A DNA stretch of 64,000 bases from Daphnia carinata (GCF_022539665.2 NC_081331.1:4932501-4996500), one strand, 5' to 3'; positions 34,710-48,800 are shown, numbered from the stretch's first letter. The notes: a model not told the origin generated them from the letters alone. A program made the numbers and translations.

Positions 34710-36793
34710 GCAATTGGTAAACGTGTTGGGAAACTCTCTTTCCACTTGATCCGACACTAATCAGAATGCGGGTCACCTATTGCTCCGTGCGATCTTATCA
34801 CCTCAGGAGAAGGAATGTGTGTATATAATTTATAACCCACTGCACAAGTGTTGAAAAAAGAAAAAAACGCTATTCCCCTTCTACTAGAATTTTTCTTTTT
34901 CAAGAAAATCATAGAACATGGGCGTCCCAGATAATAATAAAAATAAAAAACACAGCCTAAACGGTCCCGAAGATACTACACCTCTCTTTAAAAAAAAAAA
35001 AAAAATGCCAACTATAGACATAGACACAAGTCCCGCGAACCCAGGTGGGGGCCCAGGTGTGTGTAGGAGGGGAGCGGCATTCTTTTTTTTTTTCCAGTTT
35101 TTTTGCTGTTGTCTGTCGTGACCCAGTGTGCGTGAACGCGACCCCATGACAACGTTGTAGCCAAGTCACGGACAACGGGTCTTGTTTGAAAAAAAAAAAA
35201 AAAAGAGACGCTTGTAGTTACGATGGCCCTTTCTCTCCATTTTTTTTTTTTTTTAAGGTCTACTTGGTGAATCTGTAATTACGCACGCTGATTCCGGGCG
35301 CACCAGAATGAGGTATAGACAGTAAAAAAAGAAGAAGAAGAAAAGACCTTGTTAAAGAATGATTTTTTTTTTTTTTTTTTAGAAGAGGAATAAAGGGTCT
35401 GTTAGTGTGTCGTTCGGTTACTAGGCCAAAGTTGTTGGTAGACGCCCTTTCTGACAACAATTGATTCCAATTCAGAACAATGATAATAAACGCCCAAAAA
35501 TATACACGCGTAACAAAAGAGTTCGTTTTTCCGATTGAAAATTAGGTTGTTTTCAAATTCATTACTTTCAAAAAAAATATCAAGGATTAATAAACTAGTG
35601 GAAAAAAAAAGGGGCAAACATTTGTGAGTTGAAACCAGAATTGCCGTTTGTTAAAAAAAAAAAAACAAAGTCGACGACATTCTTTTGGCGAATTCAAGAT
35701 AAAAAAAAAATGTAAAAAAGAAGGTTTAATGAGTCGAATAAAGCCCATCCGCTGTATGCACAAGGCCGCCATGTGTACATTTTTATTAAATTGATATTTT
35801 GAGAAAAAATTTCAAAAACGAAGAAGAAAATGACAACACTCAACAAATGGATTTGAAGTCGTCATGGAGACATCGGTCACGAATACGATAACGATTTTTT
35901 TTTTCGAGATAACCGGTTGTGCTCCCTGTATCTCTTGTTGGCTATCCAAAATTTGCATTTTTCTTGCCACTGTAATTTAGTTTCGCCCATCGGAAATGCC
36001 TTCCCCCCATCATTTCAGGTGAACTTTCAAGGACTGTTTTTGTTTTAATTTTCCGCTTGAGCAATAAGACTGCGTCTGCTATCTTCAATTGTTATCAAAA
36101 CTGTTGCGCAAACGGCTGCCGCCTCCCCTTTTTAAGTAAATGTTTTTTTTATCTGCCCTTCTCCATCTTCTTTTGGAGACGAACATTCTATCACTTCGCA
36201 ATTGATTTTGAAAATATCCCCTTGATTTCCCATCTCTGTCCCCTTTTCCTATTCGATTCGAAAATAGTTTTCCTATGTCTCCGGTTCAGTTCGTATACGG
36301 ATCCTTTGTACACCTTGATGCGATTGCCCAATTGCCTCATCATTTGGCCTTTACCGATGTAGAAAGCCAATGTCACCGCTAGTAGCCTCTTTTTTTTTAA
36401 TCTTAAACGCGAAAAACCTGGAACGATTCTCGAAGCTTCTTTTTCATTGTCGTAACGATCGCGTGATTTCAAATCGTATTTAAAAATAAAAATAAAAATA
36501 AAGAGCCATCTAGCGGCGGCTATATCGTCCTGTCACAAAAGGCGGTCTTTTTATGGCCTTTGCCAAGTTGCAAAGAAATAAAATAGTCGTGTAAAAAGAT
36601 CTCCAACAATGTCAAGGACTTTTTGTTTTTTTACTGTCATGTCTTTTGTCTGCGATTGTTTGTTGTTGTTTTTTTTTTTTATTTAAAGGAAAAAGAAACG
36701 CGTTGTTGAATGTCACCGACCGGCTAATGCAAGAATTTCATTCCCTAACGAGTCTTTTTTTTTTTTTTATCTTTGCTTTTAATTTATGCGCAG

Positions 36794-38203
36794 ATGGAAA
36801 GCCGGATCGAGGAATTGGAGCGGGAACTGAAGGAGACGAGCGAGCAGTTGGCGTTGACGCGGGAGCAACTGCGATTGCAGAGCAGACGGGCGCGCCAGCT
36901 GGTGGCCGCCTGCTCCACCAAAGTCGAAGAAAAGGAACGCGAAATGAGGATGCTCCGAGTCCTCAAAGACGGCCAATTGCAGTCCATCGTCCGCAAACTG
37001 TTGCACTTTGAGAGCCTCTTGCGCCAGGAGCAGAAGCGCGTCGTCGAGATCGTCCGCCAGAAGGACCAAATCATTCGAACGCAATCGACTGAACTGGACC
37101 AACTGAGGCAGGCCAATCGCAAGCTCCTAATGGCCGCCAGCCAGGACCCTGACGATTCATCCTCCGCCTCTAATCCAGCCGCATCCAAAATGGCCAAACT
37201 CGATCCGGAAAACAAAGAAAACGTTGGCCAAAACGAATCGCAAACGAAAGCCAACCAACAACAACAATTGGAGACGCCGTTAGTGACGAAAATGGTTCGC
37301 CGATTCGAGCCCGCTGTCTCGACTGCCGCCTCGAAAAAACCCGAAATTCCAAAGAAACCTGCCCGCCTGTTGGCGGCTGTCGCGCCGACCCCGGCCGTTG
37401 CGATCCAGCAACCCGTGACGGTCAGCAAAGGCGTCGTTCGAACCGATTCGGTCAACGATCACGGCTACTTTACGCTAGAGAAGCGGAAACCTGTTCGGAT
37501 GAGCGTCACTCCGACGCCGGTCCAAGTAACAGAACCCAAGTTGCCGAATCCGACTCCCCGAGATCCGCCGTCGGCGGATCACGTTGCGGATGAAATGGAT
37601 CTGCGACACAATTTCGAGGAATTCCATCTGATGGACAGTTTGGAAGAAGAAGAGCAACAGCAACAGCAACAACAACAACAGCAGCAGCTCTTGTTTCAAC
37701 AACATTCCGAAACGACCATCATGACAACGACACCCCCACGGACGCCCGACCGGAGTAGCGGCGACGGCGCTGAATGGAACAGCAGCAGCGCCAGCAGCGG
37801 CGGCAGCAGCAGTTTGCAGCTAACGCCTCCGCACAACGGCATGGCCGACTGCACATCGTTGAGCATTTGCGCCAGCTCGGTGCAAATTCTCCCGCAATTG
37901 GGCGACGCGACGCCGACGTCCGGCGTCCAATTCGATCGTTTCCTCGACGTCAGCGGTTTAACTCAGAAATCAATCTTAACGCCGAGTCGGTTGCTTAGTA
38001 ACCACAAGAACATGCTCAAACCCAAGGACGTCAAACATCGGCACATGATCAACAAAGCGACTCACGCTCACGCCCCCAACGCCTTCAACAACTGCCGTTC
38101 CAGCGAGTCCCTCCTATTATCGGCGGCTGGTGATTCAGCCCGTTTGCATCACCACCACCATTCCACTAATCAAGTCCGTTACTATGTCGAACCATTCCTA
38201 TGA
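36794..38203 (+). CDS. Coiled-coil protein with polyglutamine tract (paralogue of the minus-strand gene at 42891)
   Basis: One long exon encodes 469 residues, starting at an ATG immediately after a TTTATGCGCAG acceptor (36792-36793) and ending TGA at 38201-38203. Earlier exons are likely but were not found; they may be only 5' UTR. Residues 1-113 are a strong Glu/Arg/Leu coiled coil, including LLHFESLLRQEQ and RQKDQIIRTQ (88-97). A Pro/Ala/Ser-rich disordered middle follows, with a polyQ run near residues 289-300 (coded by mixed CAA/CAG) and Ser/Gly-rich stretches. Near the C terminus lies SNHKNMLKPKDVKHRHMINK (402-421) and then a His run. The coding part is clearly GC-richer than its surroundings. 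I do not recognise the family. A cytoskeletal or scaffold role would be a guess. Confidence 0.8.
   Translation: MESRIEELERELKETSEQLALTREQLRLQSRRARQLVAACSTKVEEKEREMRMLRVLKDGQLQSIVRKLLHFESLLRQEQKRVVEIVRQKDQIIRTQSTELDQLRQANRKLLMAASQDPDDSSSASNPAASKMAKLDPENKENVGQNESQTKANQQQQLETPLVTKMVRRFEPAVSTAASKKPEIPKKPARLLAAVAPTPAVAIQQPVTVSKGVVRTDSVNDHGYFTLEKRKPVRMSVTPTPVQVTEPKLPNPTPRDPPSADHVADEMDLRHNFEEFHLMDSLEEEEQQQQQQQQQQQLLFQQHSETTIMTTTPPRTPDRSSGDGAEWNSSSASSGGSSSLQLTPPHNGMADCTSLSICASSVQILPQLGDATPTSGVQFDRFLDVSGLTQKSILTPSRLLSNHKNMLKPKDVKHRHMINKATHAHAPNAFNNCRSSESLLLSAAGDSARLHHHHHSTNQVRYYVEPFL
37655..37687 (+). repeat. CAA/CAG polyglutamine-coding repeat
   Basis: Eleven consecutive glutamine codons, mixing CAA and CAG, in the coiled-coil gene. 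The mixture suggests moderate stability. Length polymorphism is plausible. Confidence 0.85.
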
Positions 38204-41200
38204 AACGAAAGAAAAAACGAAACGAAACCCAAACGAGGAAAAATCGTAAAAATAAAGAAAAGTGGGGAAAAAAAAAAAAAACGTCGTGAAACGGCACAAA
38301 ATTTTCCTTTAAAAAAAAAAAAAAAAGGCAGAAAAAAAAAATGAAGGGGAATAGCTTTTTGATGGGCTGAATCGTTCATCATGAAATTATTGTTTTTTTT
38401 TCTCTTTCGGCTGACAAAAAAAAAAATTTTTTCGCTTCTTTTTTTTCTACCTTTTTTGTGCTGTCTGTTTTTTTTTCTCTTTCCTGTTTTATTTTTGTTG
38501 CCGAAAATAACGAGCGGTAGATGACCATTTTCGGAGCGGGAATATTCGTGATCTATCAGACGGGGGGGAGAGAGAAAGTGGTGGAGTCAAATCCGACCTC
38601 GACGTTTTTTTGTTTTTTTTTATCTACAACCCAAAAAAAAAAAGAAATAATATGATTTCCTTTTGTTCGTTTGTTAACTTTTTCTTTGTTTGTTTCAACT
38701 TTCCGCGAGATAAAAAAAAACCCCAAAAACTTTCAAGACGCAAAACATTTTGAACGAAAACGAAAAAATTGTTTGTAACAGTAGCCGTTCGCCGTGGTAC
38801 AGGTCACACGCAAAAAGGGGAGGTCCATCCAATGTTTTGGACCAACTCCAAAAGACATCGAATCACAATCGTTTCGGCAAAAAAAAATTCCATCCGTTAA
38901 AAATGAAAAAAAAAAAAAAAAAAATTATACAATTGCAATCGAAAAAAAAAAAACCAAATTTTGAATGACGTATTGATTTTTCGTGTGTGTCTGTGTAATA
39001 TGGCGCCGCCTGGATACCCCCTTCGGGATATACAGATCGTAACTACAGCACACACACACACGCACAAAAATATGGAATCCCATTTACCAGTCGTCTGTTA
39101 TGCTAATAATAAAAGAAAAAATCTCCCTCCCATGCGAGTTCCTCGACATTACGATCACAACGTAAGATGGAGAACGTCGTCCTGTCTAAGATATGATAAT
39201 ATTCCCTTCGTCATCCTCTTGTGTCTCCCGCGCATCAAAAACATTATACATACAAGTGTATCTGCTGTATAAGGAATTTTTCTCAAAAATGTATTATTTT
39301 TTTTCCTGCTATTTTCCATCTTTTGTTTTTTTTTTTCCCTTTCTTGTTCTTCTATCCTCTCTTTTTCCCCAAACAAGAAGAAAAAAAACATACTAGCTAA
39401 GAAAAATGGCGGATATCATAATTATTATTCTAATAATCCTTGAAATGTACAGAAAACCAAATATATTATCATATACACAAGAAAATACATTCGCCTTGTT
39501 TGTTTTTTTCCCAGCGATTTAGTCAAATGCGATGGAGAAAATGTCAGACGAGGTCGTCGTCTTACTTGAAAAAAAGCAAACAAAAGAAATGAATTGAGCT
39601 GTCATAATAAACGCTGACGTTCATCTGCCAGCACAGCAGCTGTATATGCCCTAATGGTTGATTTTCACAGGAAAGATGGATACATATGCATGAATTCATA
39701 ATTCGTATTCAATTACGCCCCCCCCCACCCAAACATATGCGTCTCGTTACATGCCCTTGGCTTTTCATCTTTCCAAGGTTGCGAGAGCACTCGCATCTCT
39801 GTGTGGGTTTACACACACAAAAAAAAGTGCTGTGGCATCCAAAAACAAGTCAAACAACAACAGGGTCGTCGCAAAAAAAGAAAGGACTTGCAACGAAATA
39901 TTTCGTGACGAGCTTCAAAGAGATAAGCGCGTTTTCGTGCCATGCTTATTCACATGCTTCTCCTCTTCTACTAGTCTATCATCGCGGGAAAACGAAGTGG
40001 AAATTGAATGAAATTAGAAGCCTCCCGCACTTTAACCCTGAGCTTAAAAAAAAGAAAAGAAATTGTTTTTGAATAAAAGAAACAAATTCTCTACAAAAAA
40101 AAAAAAAGGTCCGTCACTTTCCCATTTAAAAAAAAATAAACGGCCTGAATGGGAATAAGATAAGAAAGGCGTTGGTTTTTGTAGGAGGCTGTTCCAGCTC
40201 ATCCAACAATTTTTTTTTTTTTTTTTTCAAAGAATAAGTTGTTTTTTTTTTGTTCCCCTCCCTTCGAAATCATCGTTCGTTAGAAACTCGGAGGTTTGTC
40301 CACGGCTGTTCGTTTTCAATGCCGAACCGTTCACTTTTTTTTTTTTACAAGTCCGCTGTTGATTACGCATTTCTACGAAGAAGCAAAAAGATAAAATACC
40401 ATTCCTCGTATATCACAGTCAATGGACATCCATCAACCGCAGTAGGTAATGGATGATGAGATACTTTTGACGTCAAAAAAAAAAAAATTACGTTTTCTTT
40501 ATTTTGCCTGAATGACTTTCGATAAGCCACGAAACTGCAAAGTACTGGCTTTTTACTGGGTCAGACTTTTTTTTGTTGTTGCAATTTTATCCGCCAGGCG
40601 AATTGATCTCAAAATCCAGTAAACAGAAAATGATTCAAAAAGTGGAATTTCAATTGGACAAAAATCGAAAATGTTTTGAATGATCTCGAAATTTCAGTTT
40701 AACAAAGAAAGATGGTCATCCGAATCAACGGGGCGTGAAAACGACAAGAAGTCGAGAGTTGACAATAATTATTGTTTTTAAGAAAAAAGGCCTAACAAAA
40801 CGAGTCGGAGCTTCACGCATCGGGTAGCACCGTCAACACGATTTTTTAATTCAATCAAGAAAATGTGAAACCAAGAATAAAATGTGGCAGGATGTTACGA
40901 TAATTTGGTGCCCTGAAGGCATCACCTAATCGTTGCCACCTCATCAGTGAAATAGAAAACAGTAGGAAAACATGTGGTAACAACGTGTTCGTTTTTATTA
41001 CCCCTCCCCTGATTTCCAGCGAAAAAAAAAACTGCCTAACGAAGAGAAAAAAAAAATGTGAAAAGAAAAGAACGATTTTGTTTTTCCCTTCAACTCGTCT
41101 GACGGCATTCAAATTGAATGATGGTCGGACTTAGGTCATTTTTACAACATTATGTCCCGCCATGTTGTTCTCAGCCAACCGTTAAATCAAATTCAACATG

Positions 41201-42890
41201 TCGAGGACGTCGCCCTCATTCCATTCCACAAAAGAAAACTAGATCTCAATAAAATTTAACGAAAAAGAAAGAGAAAAACGGTTACGAAAAAAAAACAAGA
41301 CAGGCAAACTAATCGCGTCCTGATATAAATATTCTTCCAAAAAACCAAAAAGCAAAAAAAAAAAACAACACAAATAATGGAGTTGTCATGTACAAAATGC
41401 GAAACGCAATGGCGTCTCATTTTCTCGGTATCAGCACGTGTGCCTGCCCGAGCTCTGCATACGTGCACTAGAAATGTGACTTTTAGCGGAAGACATTTGA
41501 TCCTGTTTTTCTTTTGTTTATTACGCTATTAAACGAACTGACATGCAATCGAGAAGGCCATCTTTTGTGGCTAGAAAAAAATGGGACGCAGTCGATACAA
41601 TTCGAACGGATCAACAACGATATATAAGACCGCCTCACCCAGAGAGAAAAAATGGCGAACAAAAAGTAGTCGGTATAATAATGGTTCACTTACTACTTAA
41701 TTGATTGCAGCTTTATTGATGGGGGACGGGCCGAGGGAGAAACCTTTGCAAAATGGCCAGGGACGAGTTGTTGCACAACTGTTACGACCAAGTAATTCAC
41801 CACAGGAATCGTCCATGCTTGAGGGCATGATCGTAAAGAACAATTGGATCAGCGAGCACTAAAGTCAATTTCTCTCTTGTAATTTGTGTACGTTTGCACT
41901 AGAAGAAGAAACACTACACAAAACAACAAAGAGTTTGAGAGAGATTTTCCGAAACAATAACCACCTTGTTTGTGTGCCTTCTTTTCACGTAATTTGACGA
42001 TCGTTTCACTTTCCCCCGCTGTTCTCGCGGTACTAAAACTGGATGTCGAACGTTGCCAATTTCAACAATGATTTTTTCTTTGGCTTTGTGAAATGTTTTC
42101 CCTCCAAATTTCTTTTTTTTTCTTTGTCGTAATCATAAATAACAATGGCAACCTTCAAGTGCATAAACATCTCAAAATCGATTTGTTTACGGTATCGAAA
42201 AGGGTGGCAATAGAACGACTAGGCAACCTACGCCTTAAAATCGAAATTAGTTCGACGTCGTGTTTTTGCATTTAAGGAGGACGTCATAAAAATAAAATGG
42301 GTAAAGAGAAAATTCTTATTTATTTTGCACACACACACACAAAGCTATCAAAACTTACATAATTTGAAGGAAGAATAAAGTAATTTTATACAATCAAATG
42401 TCAGTGAGTGTCGAATACAAATGCCTCTTTTCATCGTGGCCTCTAAACCCAATAATAATAATAATGTTAAATAATAATAACAAGTTGATATGACTCGTAT
42501 TGCCGACGTGAATCGATTATTATCATCTATCGAATTTACTCGGATCATTAAACCTGCTATTTTCGTCTGCCACGCACCGTCTACAATCTAGAACGACGTT
42601 TCTATTCCCATTTTCTTGTTTTGCAAGGTCAATCTTTTCCATAAAATATACACCACACAGACGTACACAACGATTAAACCCAATACCCTAAATCGTGGCA
42701 TTGCAATTCCTAATTTAAAAAAAAAGATTTCTTAATCAATGTCGTATCGAAATGCGTTGTCTTAACACAACAACTGAATATAGAACAAATACATCTCAGT
42801 GTATGCAGAGTGACACTTTGGCGTGCAACAACCGAACACAGAATGCTTAGAATGGAATGAATATAATAGTTTTCATTGTTTTGACGTGAA
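38204..42890. other. Region between the two tail-to-tail coiled-coil genes
   Basis: The 4.7 kb between the two stop codons hold their 3' UTRs plus low-complexity A/T-run sequence. No gene is supported. A palindromic CRE-like TGACGTCA occurs at about 40468-40475. Confidence 0.5.
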
Positions 42891-45800
42891 TCAAACCTGG
42901 TGAGAGCAGGATACTTGAAATTCCTGCGACGATGATGGAGTCGATGACGAACATCCATCGACTGAATTCGACTTCCACGGACATTTATTGTTCTTTTTGA
43001 ATTTGACATCACGTGGCCTGGTGACAGATCGATGATTGCTGCAAAGACTGGCTGCCCGCAGAGAAAACGATGACGAAGATAAACCCGATCCCCGGCTGCT
43101 AGTAGACTCTTGATTGACAGGCATCCGCTCGAAAGAGCCTCGCAGGAATGTTTTGTGGCCGCGTTTATTGAACGGTGAATCGTCACTGCTGCTGCTATTC
43201 TCCATCGAGTCTTCTTCCTCTTCTTCGTCTTCTTCTTCAACCTCCGGCTCTTCCGGCTGAAGGAACATGACCCTCCGCTGATGATTGCGCACCAATCGTG
43301 TGGATTTCAGGATGCCCGGCTGTTTCGTAGTTTCTCTGAAAATGGTGAGGCCGGCCCGGGATGAATCCACTACGTCCGAGATGCTCCGGATGATTCTGAC
43401 TTGCTGTTATTCCCATAAAAAATGTTAATGTATCGCAGCTTTAATTATCGCTTTTAAAACGAGCTAATTTGAATGTCAGCCCAATTCTGAATGATATACA
43501 TCTCTCTACGAACATAAATAATGTGTGTTCCAAAATAAGCTGGTAAATTAGGATTGTCAAACGAGCTTTTTTTTTGTTAACAACTCAACAAGACGACGCT
43601 CCATTTCGTTTTTAGGTTATATTCCCAAATTGGGCTGTACAATCCGTACCTATTCGAATGAACATGTAAGGTTTAAGACAATCACATCTAGGAGAACTGT
43701 GAAGTCAAACTAAGATACGACTTTCATTCACAGTAATTCGCAAACACGCCCGCATTTTCTATTCTTAAAAATTGAGAAAAAACATAAATCATCTGCGGCT
43801 TTTGCGCATAGACACGTATGTTTTTTAGACATGGATTTCCCATTGTCGTGCATATCAAGTCGCCCGGTTTTCCATGACACATTCAGCCCATGCTCCACAT
43901 TTTTATTACGCGTGTGTTATTTTTTTCTTTCCTCAACTCGATTCGAAAGCGATATATAAAAAAAATAAAAGTCTATATAAAGACGCTACGTTTATGTTCC
44001 ATCAGTGATCTCCAACTGGTGGCGCATGACGACATCATGCTGTGGATATGCACGACTTACACGAGCGGAGCTTCTATCGTTAACTCTCCGACAACAAAAC
44101 GTCACGCTCTCTCACATATCGTAGCCCAAATAAAGACAACTATAGAAAGAAAAAAAAAAAGAGCAAGTATTATAACAATAATCGTATAAAAAGACATTTC
44201 ACTTTCTCCAAAACAACGATGTGCAATGTCCCTGATAGTGAAACGGTAGATTGTCAGTCACGTTTTCCTATTTCCAATACAGATTTCTTATGGTTTATGA
44301 ATCAATTTTTTTTTTTTTATAATATGGATATTGGGGTTATTGTCGGTGCATTTAATTACGCATTCATATAATCAAAGCACGAGCGAGCCTCTCTTTTCTT
44401 TTTTATAGCAAATCTAATTTTATAAACTGGGTTTCCGTGACAAGCCATCACTCGGTGTCCTATGGCACGGAGGTCGAGCTTTGTTGCCAAAACCTGATTG
44501 AATGAACCGATTGATGGATGGCCTACGAGATAACGGTTTCACATGATCAAATTTTCAAGAATGACGAATGGGAAATTTAACAATCGATTTTCAATCAACG
44601 AAGATAACAAAAAAGGAGATACGACTTTGCTAATCAGATTTGCGCATTAAAAAAAAAACCTGTTTATCCGAGCATTTTTGGCGTGGATTGTACCGTAAGA
44701 AAAATCTACATTTCATCAGCACGTTGAAATAATCTGCATACGATCAAGGTGTCGCGCTATTCGCCCCCCCCCACCTTCTAAAAAAAAAATACCTGGTTCA
44801 GCCGCACCTGGGCAGCGTTTCGGAATTGGGTAGCCAATAAAACTTTCTTACCATACGTGAATAAATCCCGCCTTTGCGTTTCTTTCGATACGCGCACCTC
44901 TACGTGTATAAACACATAAGGCGTACATATTGAATAGAAAAAATAGGCTACACAACATGCGCTCGTTACGTGCAAGTCTTTAGAAAAAAAAAAGAAACGA
45001 AGTGGGATGTTGTTGGCCTTCAACGTTTGCCTCATTGTTGTGTGATGACCACATCCATCATAAACAAAACACATAAAAGCGTCCCTTTCCCTTTCGGCAT
45101 CTATATAGGTAATGCTCATTTTTCTGTAATACTCGAACCAACTCAGGTATAAAAAAAAAAAAAAAAAAAGAAATTCGTTGATGGAATTGGTGTGTACCTC
45201 GTACAGCAATTTTCTTCTACATAGCGAGTGCGATCATAATGGGCAACCCCCGTCCAAAAATAGCCGATTAGAGACGCTATTATACAAAACGGTATTTTAT
45301 AACTAACGCCCATGCCAGGCTAAATAATGTTTTATTAAAGAAAAGAATTTTACCTGAGGATTTTGGGCAAACGTGGGCGAGTGCCCGTGATCGTCGTCGA
45401 TAACAACGGCGCTATCGCTGTCGTCGAGACTCTCATCTCCTTGCTCCCTGCCTAGAACTCGCACTTGAAGTTGAGTTGTTGAACTGTCGTCCGTCGACGG
45501 ACAGGTGGATGACTCGCTTTGTATTTCGTCGCAATTTGGCTGATGATGATGATGATCGGCCAGCGATTGCGGCCGGTTGACCAACGTGGCTTGTTGCTCG
45601 TTTGACTCGGACGCGACGCTATTTCGGCAACGATCCAACTCCCTTTCCAACGAACGTATCGTCTCCTGTTGACCGCTGATGATCCGGTCTCTCTGGTTCA
45701 GTAACCCATCAATCTTTCCCTGCTTTGCGCGTAGATTGGCTTCCAAGAGGAGGAGTTGCGAGGTCAACAACCGCATTTGCTCCTCTCTTTCCCGATGCAA

Positions 45801-48800
45801 CCCGAAAAGTGCTTCGTTCTAAAAGAAAAAAAAATTCACGCGAAATGATAGAAAAAACATCCATTTATTAGCGAAGATGGTCATTAGGAGAGCAGCATCG
45901 AGTTTTTTGCAACGGTGAAAAGGAAAATGGAGATAGAAAAATAATCACAAAAAACTGTACAACCTGTTGTTTGAGTCTGTGCTTCCATGCTTGGAGGAGG
46001 TGACCTTGCGCAGTGTTTCGTTCGGTTAGCCGGGCAATCATCTGTCGCGCCTCTTCCAGGTTCGAGATGACTGGCTGAGGAGTGGAGCGTTTTTGCCGTG
46101 GCGGCGGAGGCTCCAATCTTGTCGAGTCCATCCAAACGACGGCGGTGGCGGCAACTGTGGCGGCGGCAACTGTTACTGCTGAAGGCTCTCGGATAGGACT
46201 CTGTCGAAGAAAATAAGGATAAAATTAAAAGAGGAAAGACACGCACAAAAGAAAGTCAAACGCTCGGCTTTGGTAAAACGCGCATTATTCAAATGCAAAG
46301 TACATTTTTTTTTTTTTCTGGGAAAAAAAAAAATTATTGCCGCATTGCAATAGTTTGGCAGTAGACATATACATATTGATAAGAAGCTCCATATTTGTCA
46401 AGACAAATATCTCGAAAAATAAGAAATGAGATGCGGGAATCAGGAAGGCGGTTTGAATAGACGCTTCTTCTGCGGGATTGAATTTTGATTCTTCCTCCCG
46501 CCCTTTAAAACTTCAATTCAAGGTGAACAGGCACAGAAGCTTTGGCTACCAAGCAAAAAAAAAAAAAATGAGTTGTTTTTTTTTTTTTTTTGTGTGTTCC
46601 AGTCCTCAGGCGCCAGCATCAAAAACTGTTGGAAGCAAAAGAGAAAAAGATGTCTGTGTGTACAACACGATAAAGCAGCAGCTTTTCTTTTTTTTTTTTA
46701 AATGATTTTTGCCCCTCTTAGCCGGGGCTTTTCATTCGCCGACTGGTCGGCAGGAGCAAATGGTCAGCGTGTCGGGTCGTTACGTGCATTCATTCTGACA
46801 GATGCGGTACACTCTGAACCCTTCTCGAATCATCATCAAACACACAAGGGAGACATGCTCTGCACACACGAAGCTTTTTTTTTTTAACGATCGTGAAAAA
46901 TAATGGTAATAATATATCGCCCCAACTCGAGTTCTTTTTTAATCCCATTGGCTTTCTCTCTATGACATCAGAGAACGTGATTACATGGTAGCGTAGATTC
47001 ATTTGAGTTTTGAAAGAAAAAAAAATCCTCAAACAGCTGACGCGCTATAACAAACTTGCATATTTCTTTTTTTTTTTACTGGTGTTTTGTGTCTGTTGTT
47101 TTCGGGCTGCGATGGTCAAGGACGCCATCATCATCAACCAAACAAACCATAAACAACAGAGCCCGAAAAAACTGGGGGGTAGCTAACTTATAGGTAAACG
47201 GAGAAGCGGCAAAAAGACACGAGTTATACCGTCACAAGAAAATTCACTGATGAAGACACGGGTTCACAGCACTAGCGATTTTTATTGGACATTCAAGGTC
47301 CTTCACTTGATGAACCTTAATGATTAGTCGGCCAACCATTATAAGCTGGACGAGCATCGTTCACGGACGTGTGATGACCACATTTTTACGACTCCCTCTG
47401 AATTTTCCACCGAGAAAAAAAATGAAATATGTCGATGGCAAAACAACGCGAAATGTCGTTAGCTCGTTGCTACCGAGACGGAAGAGAAATGAGTACTAAA
47501 GCATCTTCATAGCTCGTCTGCTTAGTTCATCTTGGAGCTCAAGGTACGACGAGGTACGTGAGTACTAAAGAATTTAGGAAATACGGTCAAATGGAAACAA
47601 GTTTTTGTTTGATATTTCGTCCTCGAGGATTCCAGGGAGAGAGTTTACTGTTTCAACCGAAAAATGGTTTTCTTTTTGTCTTTTATTTCTCGCTATTTCG
47701 TATGTAATTGGATCGTCTTGAAACGTGATTTTTAATGAACAGAACAGCTTATTATGGTAAAAAGAGGCGACCTGCTCCACTTTTTGTTGTCGACATCAGC
47801 CAGTTGACCTTTTCACCACCAATCAGGTCTTACAGTTGTCTTTTAGCGGGTCTGAACTTGTCACGACCGGTCATCTGACATAAAGGGGAAAAAAATAATA
47901 ATAATTTGGTTGAAATTCTTGGCAGGGCCTTTAAGATTAGGTGACCAAAGAAAGCCATTTCTTTTTCAAACCAAAAAAAAACAAACAAAAGGTCTCGAAT
48001 GATAACGATCAGTGTGTTAAACAAATAATAATAAAAAAAAAAGAAACGGAAAATCAAGAAATACAATAATAAGATGTCAACCTGATTTTCTTCTTACGTT
48101 TGCCAATCAACCGAGTGAGACGGTCACTGGGAAGGGTCAATTGAAAAAAAAAAAAAAACGAACCGTACAAAAATTCTTAAGGACACATGTTTTTTCCTTT
48201 CCATTTTCAGGTCAAAATTGATTCTTACACCAACGTTATCTTGTAAGAGCCTTGCGGCCGTAACGAGTAGCGTAACTTGAATAACTGAAAAAAATTGAAA
48301 TTTTACGATCGTCTTTTCTTTTTTAACAAAATGTGTTAAAAGGGAAGCGACTCGAGCATAAACGATTTGGTGATTTACCTGCTCCAGTGCAGCTACAAAG
48401 AATCGAAATTTTTGTTCGGCAAATAAACAAAAAGATAAGAAACTTTCCCCTTTTGGCCTCGACTCTCTACATTTTGAACTTGACTGCATCTTCCAAAAAT
48501 ATCTACACTGCATTTCTTTTAACTTTTCTCTTTTTAAGGAAAAACAAAATAAAAAGAAGGGGACGATCTTTAAACGTAATGACGTAATAACAAAATACGG
48601 CGTAAGTGATGTTCTTCCCGCTTTTGAAATTTCATTTTAGTTTCCCCCGTTTTTTAGAACGCTCGTCAAAAAGGACAAATTCCCGAAAATTTTCAGTTAA
48701 CAATTTTTAAGATCTTTTTTTTTTCACATCGTAAAATACAGTTTCCTAGTCACATGAGTTTTTTTTTAGTATGTTTCTACTGTTTAACTCCCATCTTTTC

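Larger units (their letters stand above)
21514..36793. other. Gene-poor, homopolymer-rich stretch
   Basis: In about 15 kb I find no gene I can support. It is dense in A and T runs of 9-18 nt, C and G runs (for example near 23710, 24048, 26098), CA/GT microsatellites and CT-rich tracts. Many open frames here are products of those runs. Part of it may be a long 5' intron of the coiled-coil gene starting at 36794, whose ATG sits directly behind a splice acceptor. Confidence 0.45.

Noticed and set aside
36784-37455. 223-residue minus-strand open frame
   Set aside because: It is a shadow of the GC-rich coiled-coil coding exon on the plus strand.
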